Source: Paraphysomonas bandaiensis (lineage: Eukaryota > Chrysophyceae). Taken from it: DNA of 64,000 bases. The notes beneath the pieces are model-generated. The model was not told the origin of the DNA, ran no database searches, and saw only the letters and a program-made list of their open reading frames with translations. The number at the start of each line of letters is the position of its first letter. Position 1 is the first letter of the stretch. Of the stretch, positions 36,636 to 47,212 are shown in pieces. Position numbers and translations under genes: made by a program. The stretch is taken from positions 124,001 through 188,000 of the forward strand of contig CBFFRP010000078.1 of the NCBI GenBank assembly GCA_965644295.1, given 5' to 3'.

Positions 36636-37515
36636 ATGTCACAAAATAATACTTTCATATTTTCTGCAGATAATTTTATAGATCCTAAACTTCCATCTGG
36701 TTTAGATATACATGATTTGGATCTAGTAACCGCCTCAGATGAGACTTTACAGGGCTATGGATATTTAGTACATAATCCAAATGATTTTACAACTGATAAT
36801 GGTAGATTTGAAATAGTTAAATGGCCACAATTAGGATGGCGCCCGTTAGATCCTAATACTGGTGATGAGGTATGTATTACTATGATATGAATCATATGAT
36901 GTATTGAATATATATATGCACTGTATTATTAGGCTGGAACAACTGAAGGTAACTTTGAGGTGCACTGGAAAGGAGATTTTTATTTTGGAAAAAATTTAGC
37001 TGTGGCAACTTCAAGTAATACATATTTGGATGGTATAGCTGCTCTACCTGAAGTGGCATCCATGGATGACTCTAGTTGTAGAGGCGAGGCAAATACTATA
37101 TATCTCTGGATGAGTGATTATCATCCAGGTTCGGCATGAATACATACCTGTTTCTACTCCAAGTAATTCGCGTTGTGCAGATGGAGGGCAGCTATTTTGG
37201 CCTTCTACCCCAGTTCCGTTTGCGGTAGCTTTGGGACTTTCTACTTATGGAGATGACATAGCACCCCAACATATGAGAGCCTTTGCCGTGCCCGCAGGCT
37301 GTGGTGTATACATACATCCAGGAACTTGGCACAATGGTGTTTATGTTGCTAAGGAATACTGCCCGATGACGTTTTTTACGCGTCAAGGCAAAGTCCATGC
37401 CCGTATATCTGCAAGTTGGGCTGCAGAATTTAAAGTATTGCTCAGGGTTCGGCTTCCTACTTCGTCACCAGTTACCTTTCACCATGGTGAATCACATCAT
37501 GACAGTGAGCACTAA
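36636..37515 (+). CDS. ureidoglycolate lyase-like cupin protein
   Basis: Exons 36636-36869, 36933-37128, 37181-37515; 254 aa. The C-terminal half has the AllA-type cupin features: HPDGGQLFWPSTPVPFAVAL (ligand-binding region), MRAFAVPAGCGVYIHPGTWH followed by NGVY. In the ureidoglycolate lyase family the equivalent HPGTWH region lies at the active site and the enzyme splits ureidoglycolate into glyoxylate and urea in purine breakdown. The N-terminal 90 residues (DIHDLDLVTASDETLQGYGY...FEIVKWPQLGWRPLDPNTG) also fit that family's start. Two introns of 63 and 52 nt. No sign of organelle targeting. Assignment rests on motif similarity only; another sugar-acid or ureide cupin is possible. Confidence 0.6.
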
Positions 37516-38301
37516 AAGAGCATATTCGGAGACTCGTTACACTACTACTGTTGTTGAATCAATCAGAATTAAAATTAGTGCACTTGTATTATCTTACACT
37601 ACTTTTTTGTCTCTTTTTATGTATTTAAGAACAAAATACTCTGTATATACACAACGCATTTTAAAATATACGTACTCGTCATTGCACTTTGGAGAATATT
37701 GAATATTCTGGCAGCAGATATGTCCTTACTTAAGTTTACCTCAAATAGATAGACTAAAACACACAAATATGTGGATGTTATAGTTCAGTCTCCATTCATA
37801 CGAATACACGAAAACTGTATACAGATATGGGGATCTATTATAGTAACTAGTCAATTTGATTTAACTTTCTAGTCTAATAGAGTAGTTACTAGTTAAGGGT
37901 TTGAACTCTAGTCATCGCTACAACCTCAGCAGGCTTTTATATATTTAAGAATATTAAGAAATGCTCATTTTAAGCTAGATCACAGAGAGAATTTGTCGTA
38001 AGACTAGATAGATTTATTAATATCGTTTACACGAAGTTGTGATAACCAACACTAACTCATTATAATCCCTGCATAATATCCTACATATGCGAACCTCTCG
38101 TTACTGAACATATCTTGAACGATCAAACTATTTCTGTTTCTCAATATCATCACAGCATTTGTACATCACTATATTTCACTGTATTCTCGTACATTGTCTT
38201 GAAGTGACATACTGAATATACTAGAATAAGATCCATATTCTAATAAAGAAATTACAATTGGACATTACGATACGAAGAGAATTTTCAATATGTTACATAA
38301 G

Positions 38302-38352
38302 TAAAATTATAATTAGTATCATGTATATTCATATTCATTGTCATTCACTAAA
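38302..38352 (+). repeat. short dispersed repeat family C
   Basis: GTAAAATTATAATTAGTATC...CATTGTCATTCACTAA recurs with changes at 52862-52960 and, for its second half, at 63350-63420 beside the PIF/Harbinger remnant. Confidence 0.45.
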
Positions 38353-38410
38353 TTCTAAATTCATATTGTTCTTACTTTTAAGCTATCTCATAACCTATCA
38401 TAATTATAAT

Positions 38411-38629
38411 CAGGCTTGCGTAACAATTAATTGGTGACAAATGTCCAACAATAATATTGCAATTATTAATCGAGCATCCAATTATTGCCAATTAATTGTC
38501 TTTAATTCTATTGCTAGATTTTAGAATAACCTTCTGAACTATAATCTCATCCCAAAGATGCCGATTTGCACGCAGAAAAATCAACATTTCAAGGTGTCTA
38601 GGTATCATTCGCTTGCGAAAATCAGTCAT
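38411..38629 (-). mobile_element. hAT transposon remnant (3' end plus transposase C-terminus)
   Basis: The terminus CAGGCTTGCGTAACAATTA lies at 38411. On the minus strand, 38629-38492 encodes 45 aa (MTDFRKRMIPRHLEMLIFLR, then ANRHLWDEI) and a stop, the tail of a hAT dimerisation domain. It matches the remnant at 22455-22706 in layout, orientation and terminal sequence, so both derive from one family. Confidence 0.65.
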
Positions 38630-38644
38630 AACAATCTTAGCTCT

Positions 38645-38790
38645 GCGATATCTAGCACTCAAACGCTGCATTTTACATTTGAAGGTTTTGAGATAGTATT
38701 GCTTAATGTTTAATGGATAGTGAATAGTACAAAAATCTGAGACATAATTATGATTAATGTAAAATGCGGCGTTTGAGTGCTAGATATCGC
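38645..38790. repeat. 33-bp inverted repeat hairpin
   Basis: Arms GCGATATCTAGCACTCAAAC... (38645-38677) and its inverted copy (38758-38790) match over 33 bp with one mismatch, separated by 80 bp. It lies directly next to the hAT remnant. Confidence 0.7.
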
Positions 38791-39097
38791 AATGCTCTAC
38801 TGTCCAGGACTTGACACAGCTCGACTGAACCTGCTACGTTTTAGGCAACGCAACGTAAGAATATTAAAAACTACTATACCACAAAAAGTACAACAGAATC
38901 CATGAAGTAATGTTTAGTTCGACAAGTTTAACTACAGATATAGCACACTAATCAAAACTTCCCATTACTTGAAAACTAGCACACACCAAAAAAAAACTCG
39001 ATGGTAACTGCGCAACAACTGTTACCACCTTCCAACCATGCAACTACATAAAAGGAGTAACTCGCAGCAGTTTAAGCTGAGCGACTGAGGGGGCAAA

Positions 39098-40133
39098 CTA
39101 TACTTCAGTATTTTCGGAAGTTTCCACAGCAACTCCATCCGTATCCCCTTCCAATTTACCATCAACTGCCTCAGAAACCTTCCGCTTATTTGACTTCATC
39201 GCATATGTTTCATCGGAGCTCATCTTTTTAAGGTACCCTTCGGCATACAGTTGACTGACCTTACATTGCACCCCGAGGTAGTTCACAATGTTCCCCTCGG
39301 CATCCCGTAAAGCACCTATAAAGACTTGGTTCCAAAAAGGTGTACCATCAGCACGATAATTGAGGAGCACAGTACTGGTGTCTTCTCCACTTAGGATACC
39401 TGCGCGAAGGATATCTACACCCCTCTTATCTGTCTGAGGGCCCTGCATGAAGCGGCAATTCCTCCCCAAAACCTCATCAAGGGAATATCCCGTCAAGGCA
39501 AGAAATCCATGACTCGCGTAAACCACAGGATTATCGTCTAACTTCGGGTCAGTGATTACAAAATTCTGCTGAGCTGTCTGAAGCGCTTTCACGAGGGAGT
39601 AGTCCGGTGCAACCTGTTTGTTTATTGCGTCACCATTACCATCAACAGCGCCTCCACCAGGGGCATTTACAGAGTCACCACTTGATTGAAATGGCAGAAA
39701 CTCTGCCCCTAAATGAGTTCGAATGGCCTCTTTCAGTTTCTCGTTTTCGTCCTGTAATAACGATACACTCTTTTGAAGTGATTCCTGAACAAATTTTTTG
39801 CGTATTCTCGACCTTTTCGCGTGCTCCCTATTCCGTTCTCTATTACAAGAAAATAAAAATGAATATAAATAATATTAATTCTATTTTAATATCTATATAC
39901 CTTCTCTCCATTTTATCAGAATCAGTCGAATTACTTGTACTAGTTGGTTTTGTTTCTTTTGTTTTCATCTCACCATTTGATTCGCACTCAATACTGCCAT
40001 ATGATTGAAATGTATCAATATCTTGTAAATCAGATTGCATAAGATCATTAAATAAATCATCCAGAGTAAATTCTTTATCTTTATCATCATATGATACTCC
40101 AAATACAGGAGCAGATGTATAACCACTCTGCAT
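39098..40133 (-). CDS. aureochrome: bZIP-LOV blue-light transcription factor
   Basis: Exons 40133-39901 and 39839-39098 (minus); 324 aa. Residues 1-70 are acidic and low-complexity. The bZIP basic region (RRERNREHAKRSRIRKKF, about 77-94) is split by the intron and is followed by a short leucine zipper (SLQKSVSLLQDENEKLKEAI). After a Gly-rich linker comes a LOV domain, about 163-275, with the flavin-binding motif GRNCRFMQGP; Cys206 is the photoactive cysteine. NYRADGTPFWNQVFI and YLGVQCKVS complete the domain. N-terminal bZIP plus C-terminal LOV is the aureochrome architecture, exclusive to photosynthetic stramenopiles; these proteins bind TGACGT-type sites and dimerise on blue light. A nuclear role is expected. 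No missing key residue. A two-element transposon array sits about 400 bp upstream of its start. Confidence 0.95.
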
Positions 40134-40548
40134 AATTGATAATATAATCTGATTAAATTATATATATGTATATATTAATGAACAATTGACTGGAAAGACA
40201 CTGGGACAACAAGTACAATGCGCAGACACAATAATGTGTTAATGGCACGACTAGTAGACCAGTACAATCCTTTTAAAAAACAATGAATTTATCTTAATTA
40301 ATTATCGTACGTCCATTACTTTCATCAGTCGTATAATGAGTGTGTGTATATCAATCAATATGCTGATCCTGCCTATTGTACCTATCGTACCCTTGTCTAC
40401 TAAAAAACAGGCAAATTTCTAGAATGGATGACATGTCGTGGTGAAGGGAAGAAATATACTTTCTGTATATTTTTTTTGAATTTTCTGCAGCTACATGTTC
40501 TTAAAATCCATAGTTTTAATAGTGAAACTCAAGAAAAATTTATTACTA
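40134..40548. promoter_or_regulatory. aureochrome upstream region
   Basis: 415 bp between the aureochrome start and the first transposon end, AT-rich. The transposon pair may have separated the aureochrome from more distal regulatory DNA. Confidence 0.35.
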
Positions 40549-40737
40549 CTGTACGTTTCTGTCAACTTTTATCCACGCACTCGTTTTTCCACAAAAACAC
40601 TCTCTCCACACCCATTCCGACGACTCTCCAATTCTGACACGAGCATTCCACAAGCATTCCATTCTACCCCTGGTGGACTCAAATTATACCCACAACTCCA
40701 TTACACTGTACAATATGTAACAATATGGCTGCAGCTC
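40549..40737 (+). repeat. 189-bp TIR, copy 1 left
   Basis: Identical, in inverse orientation, to 43732-43920 and to both TIRs of copy 2. The inner end includes ATGGCTGCAGCTC, the start of the transposase gene. Confidence 0.95.
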
Positions 40738-41681
40738 CTGTATTGGATCTTTCTGAAGACTTCATTTATGATCATCCGGTGTTTCGAATTGATCACAGAC
40801 TTGTTGAGCATGAGCCTGTTGAGGCAGAGGAAGGAATATCACAACATGGTTTGTCTAGGCATCAATATACAGTATTGTTTTGGTACAAATGTTGTTTTAA
40901 GGATACCACTCTGCTTGAATGCGCAGAGTTTCTGAGAATTGTTTGCAACGTGACTGTGAGCCGATCCACAGTGTGCAGAGCACTCCTCCGACTTGGTTTC
41001 AAGAAAAAGCATATGAAGTACATCGCCAAGTATCTTGACGAGAATGATAGAGTGGCATTTTGGGTCAATCCGCCTGATCATTCACTGCGACCGGGTGTGC
41101 TTGGGGTTTATTATCGGGACATTGTGGACTTAGACGAAAGCGGCTTTTACGTCTCCAATTCACGGCGTGTCTGTGGTCACTCTCTTGGGAGCACCTCAAG
41201 CAGTTCTATTGGAAACAAAGCCCGCATGCTGCCCCACTACTCATTGCTAGTTGCTATCGACGCTCGCAAAGGTGTGATCAACAACATATTTTATCCACAT
41301 GGCACAACTTCGGAGGTATTCTACCACTTTGTTGTGTACCTGTTAATTCCCAGTCTTGAGGGTACTGGGAGACGTGTCATTACAATGGATCGCTTGAGTG
41401 CTCATTTTGGAGTTGTGGTCAAAGCTCTAACGGATGCTGGACATTATGTTGTCTTTCGTCCTGCTTCGTCCCCTACCTTTGCACCAGTGGAATGGGTATT
41501 CAGTTACGTGGACAAGTTTCTTCAAGAGCATAGTCCACAAGTCACGCCCAATTCATTAAAGTTTTGGTTAAGGACGGCTTTGGATACAATTAGTAGGTTT
41601 GACGTCAAACAGTATATGGCAGCTGCACACTTTTATGTCCCGACGTATCCGTACACACCTTACCGCGGTGAACAATCATAG
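40725..41681 (+). CDS. DD34E transposase (IS630/Tc1-mariner superfamily), copy 1
   Basis: 318 aa, intact. A helix-turn-helix-like region at about 64-96 (CAEFLRIVCNVTVSRSTVCR) precedes the DDE_3 core: D137 in VDLDESGF, D222 in ITMDRLSAHFG, E256 in SSPTFAPVEWVF. The second and third acidic residues are 34 apart, as in IS630 and Tc1 elements. It should cut and join the element at TA sites. The first four residues (MAAA) and start context AACAATATGG come from the TIR and are shared with the opposite gene. Identical to the copy-2 protein over all 318 residues. Confidence 0.92.
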   Translation: MAAAPVLDLSEDFIYDHPVFRIDHRLVEHEPVEAEEGISQHGLSRHQYTVLFWYKCCFKDTTLLECAEFLRIVCNVTVSRSTVCRALLRLGFKKKHMKYIAKYLDENDRVAFWVNPPDHSLRPGVLGVYYRDIVDLDESGFYVSNSRRVCGHSLGSTSSSSIGNKARMLPHYSLLVAIDARKGVINNIFYPHGTTSEVFYHFVVYLLIPSLEGTGRRVITMDRLSAHFGVVVKALTDAGHYVVFRPASSPTFAPVEWVFSYVDKFLQEHSPQVTPNSLKFWLRTALDTISRFDVKQYMAAAHFYVPTYPYTPYRGEQS

Positions 41682-42202
41682 GGGTGCTATGTGGTTGTAG
41701 TGCACGTTGTGACTGCGCTGCACTTAGTATTTATTAATCTGGTTATTTATTCTTAACTATTCTAAATTATTATTCTTAAGTAATTTGGAACAGTATATTG
41801 CAATACCTTGCAAATGATATTAATCTGTTTAATATATTATTAGCTATATGTCGGTGGAATGCTTTTCACTTTTCACATTGTAATTACTAGTTTCATACGA
41901 AATTGAAAGCGCAGTGCTCACGGCAATAGTGATGAGAGTAAGCTTGTGTAATTTGGGCTCAAAATGAGTCCATTAAAAATTTGGGTGAATGTGTGATTAT
42001 TACACAGTTCTAGTGATGACATAATATGATTAATAATTAATACATTAATTAACAATAATAAAATTTATATAAAACTTCTTGACAACGATTGAATAATAAT
42101 AACAGCGAAAAGCAATAATAATAAAAGGCTATATCTGGAATCAGCAGGCTATAATAAGAAAACAAACTAATTTATAAAAAGAAAAGACACAATGCTAAGG
42201 GT

Positions 42203-43744
42203 CTACTCCGGGAAAGTGCCATCTGAAGTGGGCTCCAGCTTCAGCTCATTCAAATCATGAACTAAATCAGGCCTCAACACAACCACCACCGCATTGACAG
42301 CAGCCACACAACCTTTCAAGTCCATCTCTGTATCGTGACTGTACGCGTTATTTGGCGACAGTGGAGCCGACACTGGATGTAGCAGGGAAAAAATTCTGTC
42401 CGCAAGCCGCTTGTTTTCTGAGACACTGATGGTGAGGAGCCGTGCGATTGTTTCTTTGCAGTCCTCATATAACACCTGGGCCTCTCTTCCAATATTTAAA
42501 GCAACAAAGTGAGCGTACAACTGTTGTCTGAAGAATGTCAGGAAAGTCACAGTCTCCTCACGGGCCTGGAGTTCAACTGCACTCAGCTCAGGGGCACTGG
42601 TTGGAGCACAACCGTTCTCCTCCATGCGGCGTCTTTTGGCAGCCAACCCATCGTCTGCATTAGGAATGTCTGTAACTCCCTCCACATATTCCGGTGGAGC
42701 CGAAGCAACCGCGCGCACAGATGCGTCGTCCAGTGCCTTTCGTTGCTCCTCTGTTAATAGGCGCACAGCATTATGTCGGGAAATGGTTGCAATCAAAGAC
42801 TTAATCGGAACATCCATATCAATGGCCGCCTCAAGATTCTTCATGGTTTCAACTAATCGGTAGGTGGCATGGGGATGAAGTAAAAAAGATCGTTGGTCCG
42901 TCTGGTCTTTCTGGTGTTCTTCCCGAACTCTGGACATAACTGTATCTGATGCCCCGCAACGCTCAAGAAATCCAGGTGCTTGGCGCTCCAACTCTGACAG
43001 CACAATGTATCCATCCGGCTCTTGCAGGAGTTTATTCAAATGAATTAGAGCAAAGTTATTGACCTCAAAAGACGCTCTAGTGCTGTTCATTCGAGTCTGC
43101 TCGGCCAGTGCATTCATGTAAATCTGTCGCCGCTTCTTATCGTACTCCGAGATGACTTCAGCATGCTGTGGATACTTAGGGTAGGGACAATCCGACCACG
43201 GATCAGGCTGAATCCTAAACTCAACACTATGGGGCGCCACATTGCATACGGGACAGCTACACTTCACTTTAACAATTAAATCACAACCCTTGCACCTGCC
43301 CATTGGAGGTATGAATGTGGTGGCGTTGCTGATGGGACAGTCGTGCCTTAATGCTGCTTGCAACTCCGCACTCGACATGCACACAGGACAACGAGTGCAC
43401 TCCAAGCGATCATCTTTACTTGCTTTTTTCATCTCTGCGGCTTTGCAGTAGAACACGTCGTCCCTTTCTTCGTCATTTGTTATTGGTAGCCGTCGAACAT
43501 CTTTCTTTGCGCGCACGTGTTTCAGGAATCCCTTCCAGATGGTATAATGATGAAGACACCCAGGACACCTCACACCATCTTGTGGTGGATTTCTTGTGTT
43601 CGATTTGAACCTTTCCTGCCCACCGTGAAGTACGGTGTGTTCTGGAACAACATCGCGGAGTGATGGGAGGTGAGCGGCCACCAAATTCTCGGAAGGAGCA
43701 AACACGAATATATCGCCACCATCGTGGTGATGAGCTGCAGCCAT
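42203..43744 (-). CDS. transposon accessory Cys/His-rich protein, copy 1
   Basis: 513 aa, intact, on the opposite strand to the transposase. I do not recognise the family. The N-terminal third is rich in putative zinc ligands: C60-x2-C63 with H76 (CPGCLHHYTIWKGFLKH), C116/C119/C122 with H134 and C136, C151-x2-C154, C162/C164/C167 with H172. The middle and C-terminal parts are helical and carry a basic KRRR segment that could be a nuclear signal. It starts MAAA inside the TIR, like the transposase. Conservation of a full-length frame beside the transposase suggests a role in transposition (DNA or end binding, regulation, silencing escape), but this is inference. It has the same codon style as the transposase. 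Confidence 0.85.
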   Translation of the reverse strand: MAAAHHHDGGDIFVFAPSENLVAAHLPSLRDVVPEHTVLHGGQERFKSNTRNPPQDGVRCPGCLHHYTIWKGFLKHVRAKKDVRRLPITNDEERDDVFYCKAAEMKKASKDDRLECTRCPVCMSSAELQAALRHDCPISNATTFIPPMGRCKGCDLIVKVKCSCPVCNVAPHSVEFRIQPDPWSDCPYPKYPQHAEVISEYDKKRRQIYMNALAEQTRMNSTRASFEVNNFALIHLNKLLQEPDGYIVLSELERQAPGFLERCGASDTVMSRVREEHQKDQTDQRSFLLHPHATYRLVETMKNLEAAIDMDVPIKSLIATISRHNAVRLLTEEQRKALDDASVRAVASAPPEYVEGVTDIPNADDGLAAKRRRMEENGCAPTSAPELSAVELQAREETVTFLTFFRQQLYAHFVALNIGREAQVLYEDCKETIARLLTISVSENKRLADRIFSLLHPVSAPLSPNNAYSHDTEMDLKGCVAAVNAVVVVLRPDLVHDLNELKLEPTSDGTFPE

Positions 43745-43920
43745 ATTGTTACATATTGTACAGTGTAATGGAGTTGTGGGTATAATTTGAGTCCACCAGG
43801 GGTAGAATGGAATGCTTGTGGAATGCTCGTGTCAGAATTGGAGAGTCGTCGGAATGGGTGTGGAGAGAGTGTTTTTGTGGAAAAACGAGTGCGTGGATAA
43901 AAGTTGACAGAAACGTACAG
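43732..43920 (-). repeat. 189-bp TIR, copy 1 right
   Basis: Inverted identical copy of 40549-40737. It contains the start codon of the accessory gene. Confidence 0.95.
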
Positions 43921-44017
43921 TACTACTAGTAGTATCTAAAATACCTGGACACAAAATATAAATATGTACTTTTTCAAACTAGCGTCTTTTATTTCTGGGA
44001 CATTTATCTACTGTATA
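43921..44017. other. 97-bp spacer between the two transposons
   Basis: Non-transposon DNA beginning and ending with the TA duplications of copies 1 and 2. It forms the loop of a 6.8-kb inverted repeat. Confidence 0.9.
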
Positions 44018-44206
44018 CTGTACGTTTCTGTCAACTTTTATCCACGCACTCGTTTTTCCACAAAAACACTCTCTCCACACCCATTCCGACGACTCTCCAA
44101 TTCTGACACGAGCATTCCACAAGCATTCCATTCTACCCCTGGTGGACTCAAATTATACCCACAACTCCATTACACTGTACAATATGTAACAATATGGCTG
44201 CAGCTC
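44018..44206 (+). repeat. 189-bp TIR, copy 2 left
   Basis: Same sequence as the copy-1 TIRs. It carries the start of the copy-2 accessory gene. Confidence 0.95.
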
Positions 44207-45734
44207 ATCACCACGATGGTGGCGATATATTCGTGTTTGCTCCTTCCGAGAATTTGGTGGCCGCTCACCTCCCATCACTCCGCGATGTTGTTCCAGAACA
44301 CACCGTACTTCACGGTGGGCAGGAAAGGTTCAAATCGAACACAAGAAATCCACCACAAGATGGTGTGAGGTGTCCTGGGTGTCTTCATCATTATACCATC
44401 TGGAAGGGATTCCTGAAACACGTGCGCGCAAAGAAAGATGTTCGACGGCTACCAATAACAAATGACGAAGAAAGGGACGACGTGTTCTACTGCAAAGCCG
44501 CAGAGATGAAAAAAGCAAGTAAAGATGATCGCTTGGAGTGCACTCGTTGTCCTGTGTGCATGTCGAGTGCGGAGTTGCAAGCAGCATTAAGGCACGACTG
44601 TCCCATCAGCAACGCCACCACATTCATACCTCCAATGGGCAGGTGCAAGGGTTGTGATTTAATTGTTAAAGTGAAGTGTAGCTGTCCCGTATGCAATGTG
44701 GCGCCCCATAGTGTTGAGTTTAGGATTCAGCCTGATCCGTGGTCGGATTGTCCCTACCCTAAGTATCCACAGCATGCTGAAGTCATCTCGGAGTACGATA
44801 AGAAGCGGCGACAGATTTACATGAATGCACTGGCCGAGCAGACTCGAATGAACAGCACTAGAGCGTCTTTTGAGGTCAATAACTTTGCTCTAATTCATTT
44901 GAATAAACTCCTGCAAGAGCCGGATGGATACATTGTGCTGTCAGAGTTGGAGCGCCAAGCACCTGGATTTCTTGAGCGTTGCGGGGCATCAGATACAGTT
45001 ATGTCCAGAGTTCGGGAAGAACACCAGAAAGACCAGACGGACCAACGATCTTTTTACTTCATCCCCATGCCACCTACCGATTAGTTGAAACCATGAAGAA
45101 TCTTGAGGCGGCCATTGATATGGATGTTCCGATTAAGTCTTTGATTGCAACCATTTCCCGACATAATGCTGTGCGCCTATTAACAGAGGAGCAACGAAAG
45201 GCACTGGACGACGCATCTGTGCGCGCGGTTGCTTCGGCTCCACCGGAATATGTGGAGGGAGTTACAGACATTCCTAATGCAGACGATGGGTTGGCTGCCA
45301 AAAGACGCCGCATGGAGGAGAACGGTTGTGCTCCAACCAGTGCCCCTGAGCTGAGTGCAGTTGAACTCCAGGCCCGTGAGGAGACTGTGACTTTCCTGAC
45401 ATTCTTCAGACAACAGTTGTACGCTCACTTTGTTGCTTTAAATATTGGAAGAGAGGCCCAGGTGTTATATGAGGACTGCAAAGAAACAATCGCACGGCTC
45501 CTCACCATCAGTGTCTCAGAAAACAAGCGGCTTGCGGACAGAATTTTTTCCCTGCTACATCCAGTGTCGGCTCCACTGTCGCCAAATAACGCGTACAGTC
45601 ACGATACAGAGATGGACTTGAAAGGTTGTGTGGCTGCTGTCAATGCGGTGGTGGTTGTGTTGAGGCCTGATTTAGTTCATGATTTGAATGAGCTGAAGCT
45701 GGAGCCCACTTCAGATGGCACTTTCCCGGAGTAG
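44194..45734 (+). pseudogene. accessory Cys/His-rich protein gene, copy 2, frameshifted
   Basis: Same gene as 42203-43744 but with one T missing in the run at 45051-45055. The frame breaks after about residue 286 (QRSF) and ends at 45084; the rest of the original sequence resumes in the next frame from about 45057 to 45734. All Cys/His ligands lie in the surviving 296-residue N-terminal product. This may be a real mutation or a homopolymer error in the assembly. Confidence 0.85.
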
Positions 45735-46255
45735 ACCCTTAGCATTGTGTCTTTTCTTTTTATAAATTAGTTTGTTTTCTTATTATAGCCTGCTGATTCC
45801 AGATATAGCCTTTTATTATTATTGCTTTTCGCTGTTATTATTATTCAATCGTTGTCAAGAAGTTTTATATAAATTTTATTATTGTTAATTAATGTATTAA
45901 TTATTAATCATATTATGTCATCACTAGAACTGTGTAATAATCACACATTCACCCAAATTTTTAATGGACTCATTTTGAGCCCAAATTACACAAGCTTACT
46001 CTCATCACTATTGCCGTGAGCACTGCGCTTTCAATTTCGTATGAAACTAGTAATTACAATGTGAAAAGTGAAAAGCATTCCACCGACATATAGCTAATAA
46101 TATATTAAACAGATTAATATCATTTGCAAGGTATTGCAATATACTGTTCCAAATTACTTAAGAATAATAATTTAGAATAGTTAAGAATAAATAACCAGAT
46201 TAATAAATACTAAGTGCAGCGCAGTCACAACGTGCACTACAACCACATAGCACCC

Positions 46256-47212
46256 CTATGATTGTTCACCGCGGTAAGGTGTGTACGGATACGTCGGGAC
46301 ATAAAAGTGTGCAGCTGCCATATACTGTTTGACGTCAAACCTACTAATTGTATCCAAAGCCGTCCTTAACCAAAACTTTAATGAATTGGGCGTGACTTGT
46401 GGACTATGCTCTTGAAGAAACTTGTCCACGTAACTGAATACCCATTCCACTGGTGCAAAGGTAGGGGACGAAGCAGGACGAAAGACAACATAATGTCCAG
46501 CATCCGTTAGAGCTTTGACCACAACTCCAAAATGAGCACTCAAGCGATCCATTGTAATGACACGTCTCCCAGTACCCTCAAGACTGGGAATTAACAGGTA
46601 CACAACAAAGTGGTAGAATACCTCCGAAGTTGTGCCATGTGGATAAAATATGTTGTTGATCACACCTTTGCGAGCGTCGATAGCAACTAGCAATGAGTAG
46701 TGGGGCAGCATGCGGGCTTTGTTTCCAATAGAACTGCTTGAGGTGCTCCCAAGAGAGTGACCACAGACACGCCGTGAATTGGAGACGTAAAAGCCGCTTT
46801 CGTCTAAGTCCACAATGTCCCGATAATAAACCCCAAGCACACCCGGTCGCAGTGAATGATCAGGCGGATTGACCCAAAATGCCACTCTATCATTCTCGTC
46901 AAGATACTTGGCGATGTACTTCATATGCTTTTTCTTGAAACCAAGTCGGAGGAGTGCTCTGCACACTGTGGATCGGCTCACAGTCACGTTGCAAACAATT
47001 CTCAGAAACTCTGCGCATTCAAGCAGAGTGGTATCCTTAAAACAACATTTGTACCAAAACAATACTGTATATTGATGCCTAGACAAACCATGTTGTGATA
47101 TTCCTTCCTCTGCCTCAACAGGCTCATGCTCAACAAGTCTGTGATCAATTCGAAACACCGGATGATCATAAATGAAGTCTTCAGAAAGATCCAATACAGG
47201 AGCTGCAGCCAT
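46256..47212 (-). CDS. DD34E transposase, copy 2
   Basis: 318 aa, identical to the copy-1 transposase, with D137, D222 and E256 intact. This copy could still act on both elements in trans. Confidence 0.92.
   Translation of the reverse strand: MAAAPVLDLSEDFIYDHPVFRIDHRLVEHEPVEAEEGISQHGLSRHQYTVLFWYKCCFKDTTLLECAEFLRIVCNVTVSRSTVCRALLRLGFKKKHMKYIAKYLDENDRVAFWVNPPDHSLRPGVLGVYYRDIVDLDESGFYVSNSRRVCGHSLGSTSSSSIGNKARMLPHYSLLVAIDARKGVINNIFYPHGTTSEVFYHFVVYLLIPSLEGTGRRVITMDRLSAHFGVVVKALTDAGHYVVFRPASSPTFAPVEWVFSYVDKFLQEHSPQVTPNSLKFWLRTALDTISRFDVKQYMAAAHFYVPTYPYTPYRGEQS

Larger units (their letters stand above)
37516..39097. other. intergenic region with transposon remnants
   Basis: 1.6 kb between convergent genes. 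It holds a short repeat (38302-38352), a hAT remnant (38411-38629) and a long hairpin (38645-38790). The rest is AT-rich with nothing recognised. Confidence 0.45.
40549..43920 (+). mobile_element. two-gene DD34E (IS630/Tc1-type) transposon, copy 1
   Basis: 3372 bp, bounded by perfect 189-bp terminal inverted repeats (40549-40737 and 43732-43920) that begin CTGTACGTTTCTG, and flanked by TA on both sides (40547-40548, 43921-43922), the target duplication usual for Tc1/mariner/IS630 elements. It carries two convergent genes: a DD34E transposase (+) and a 513-aa Cys/His-rich protein (-), with 521 bp of AT-rich DNA between their stops. Both start codons lie inside the TIRs. Copy 2 (44018-47388) is the same element inverted. 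The near-identity indicates recent activity. Confidence 0.93.

Noticed and set aside
43242-44696. Frames antisense to the accessory genes (69, 85 and 86 codons) present in both transposon copies
   Set aside because: Their perfect conservation only reflects the near-identity of the two copies; they are antisense shadows of the 513-aa gene.
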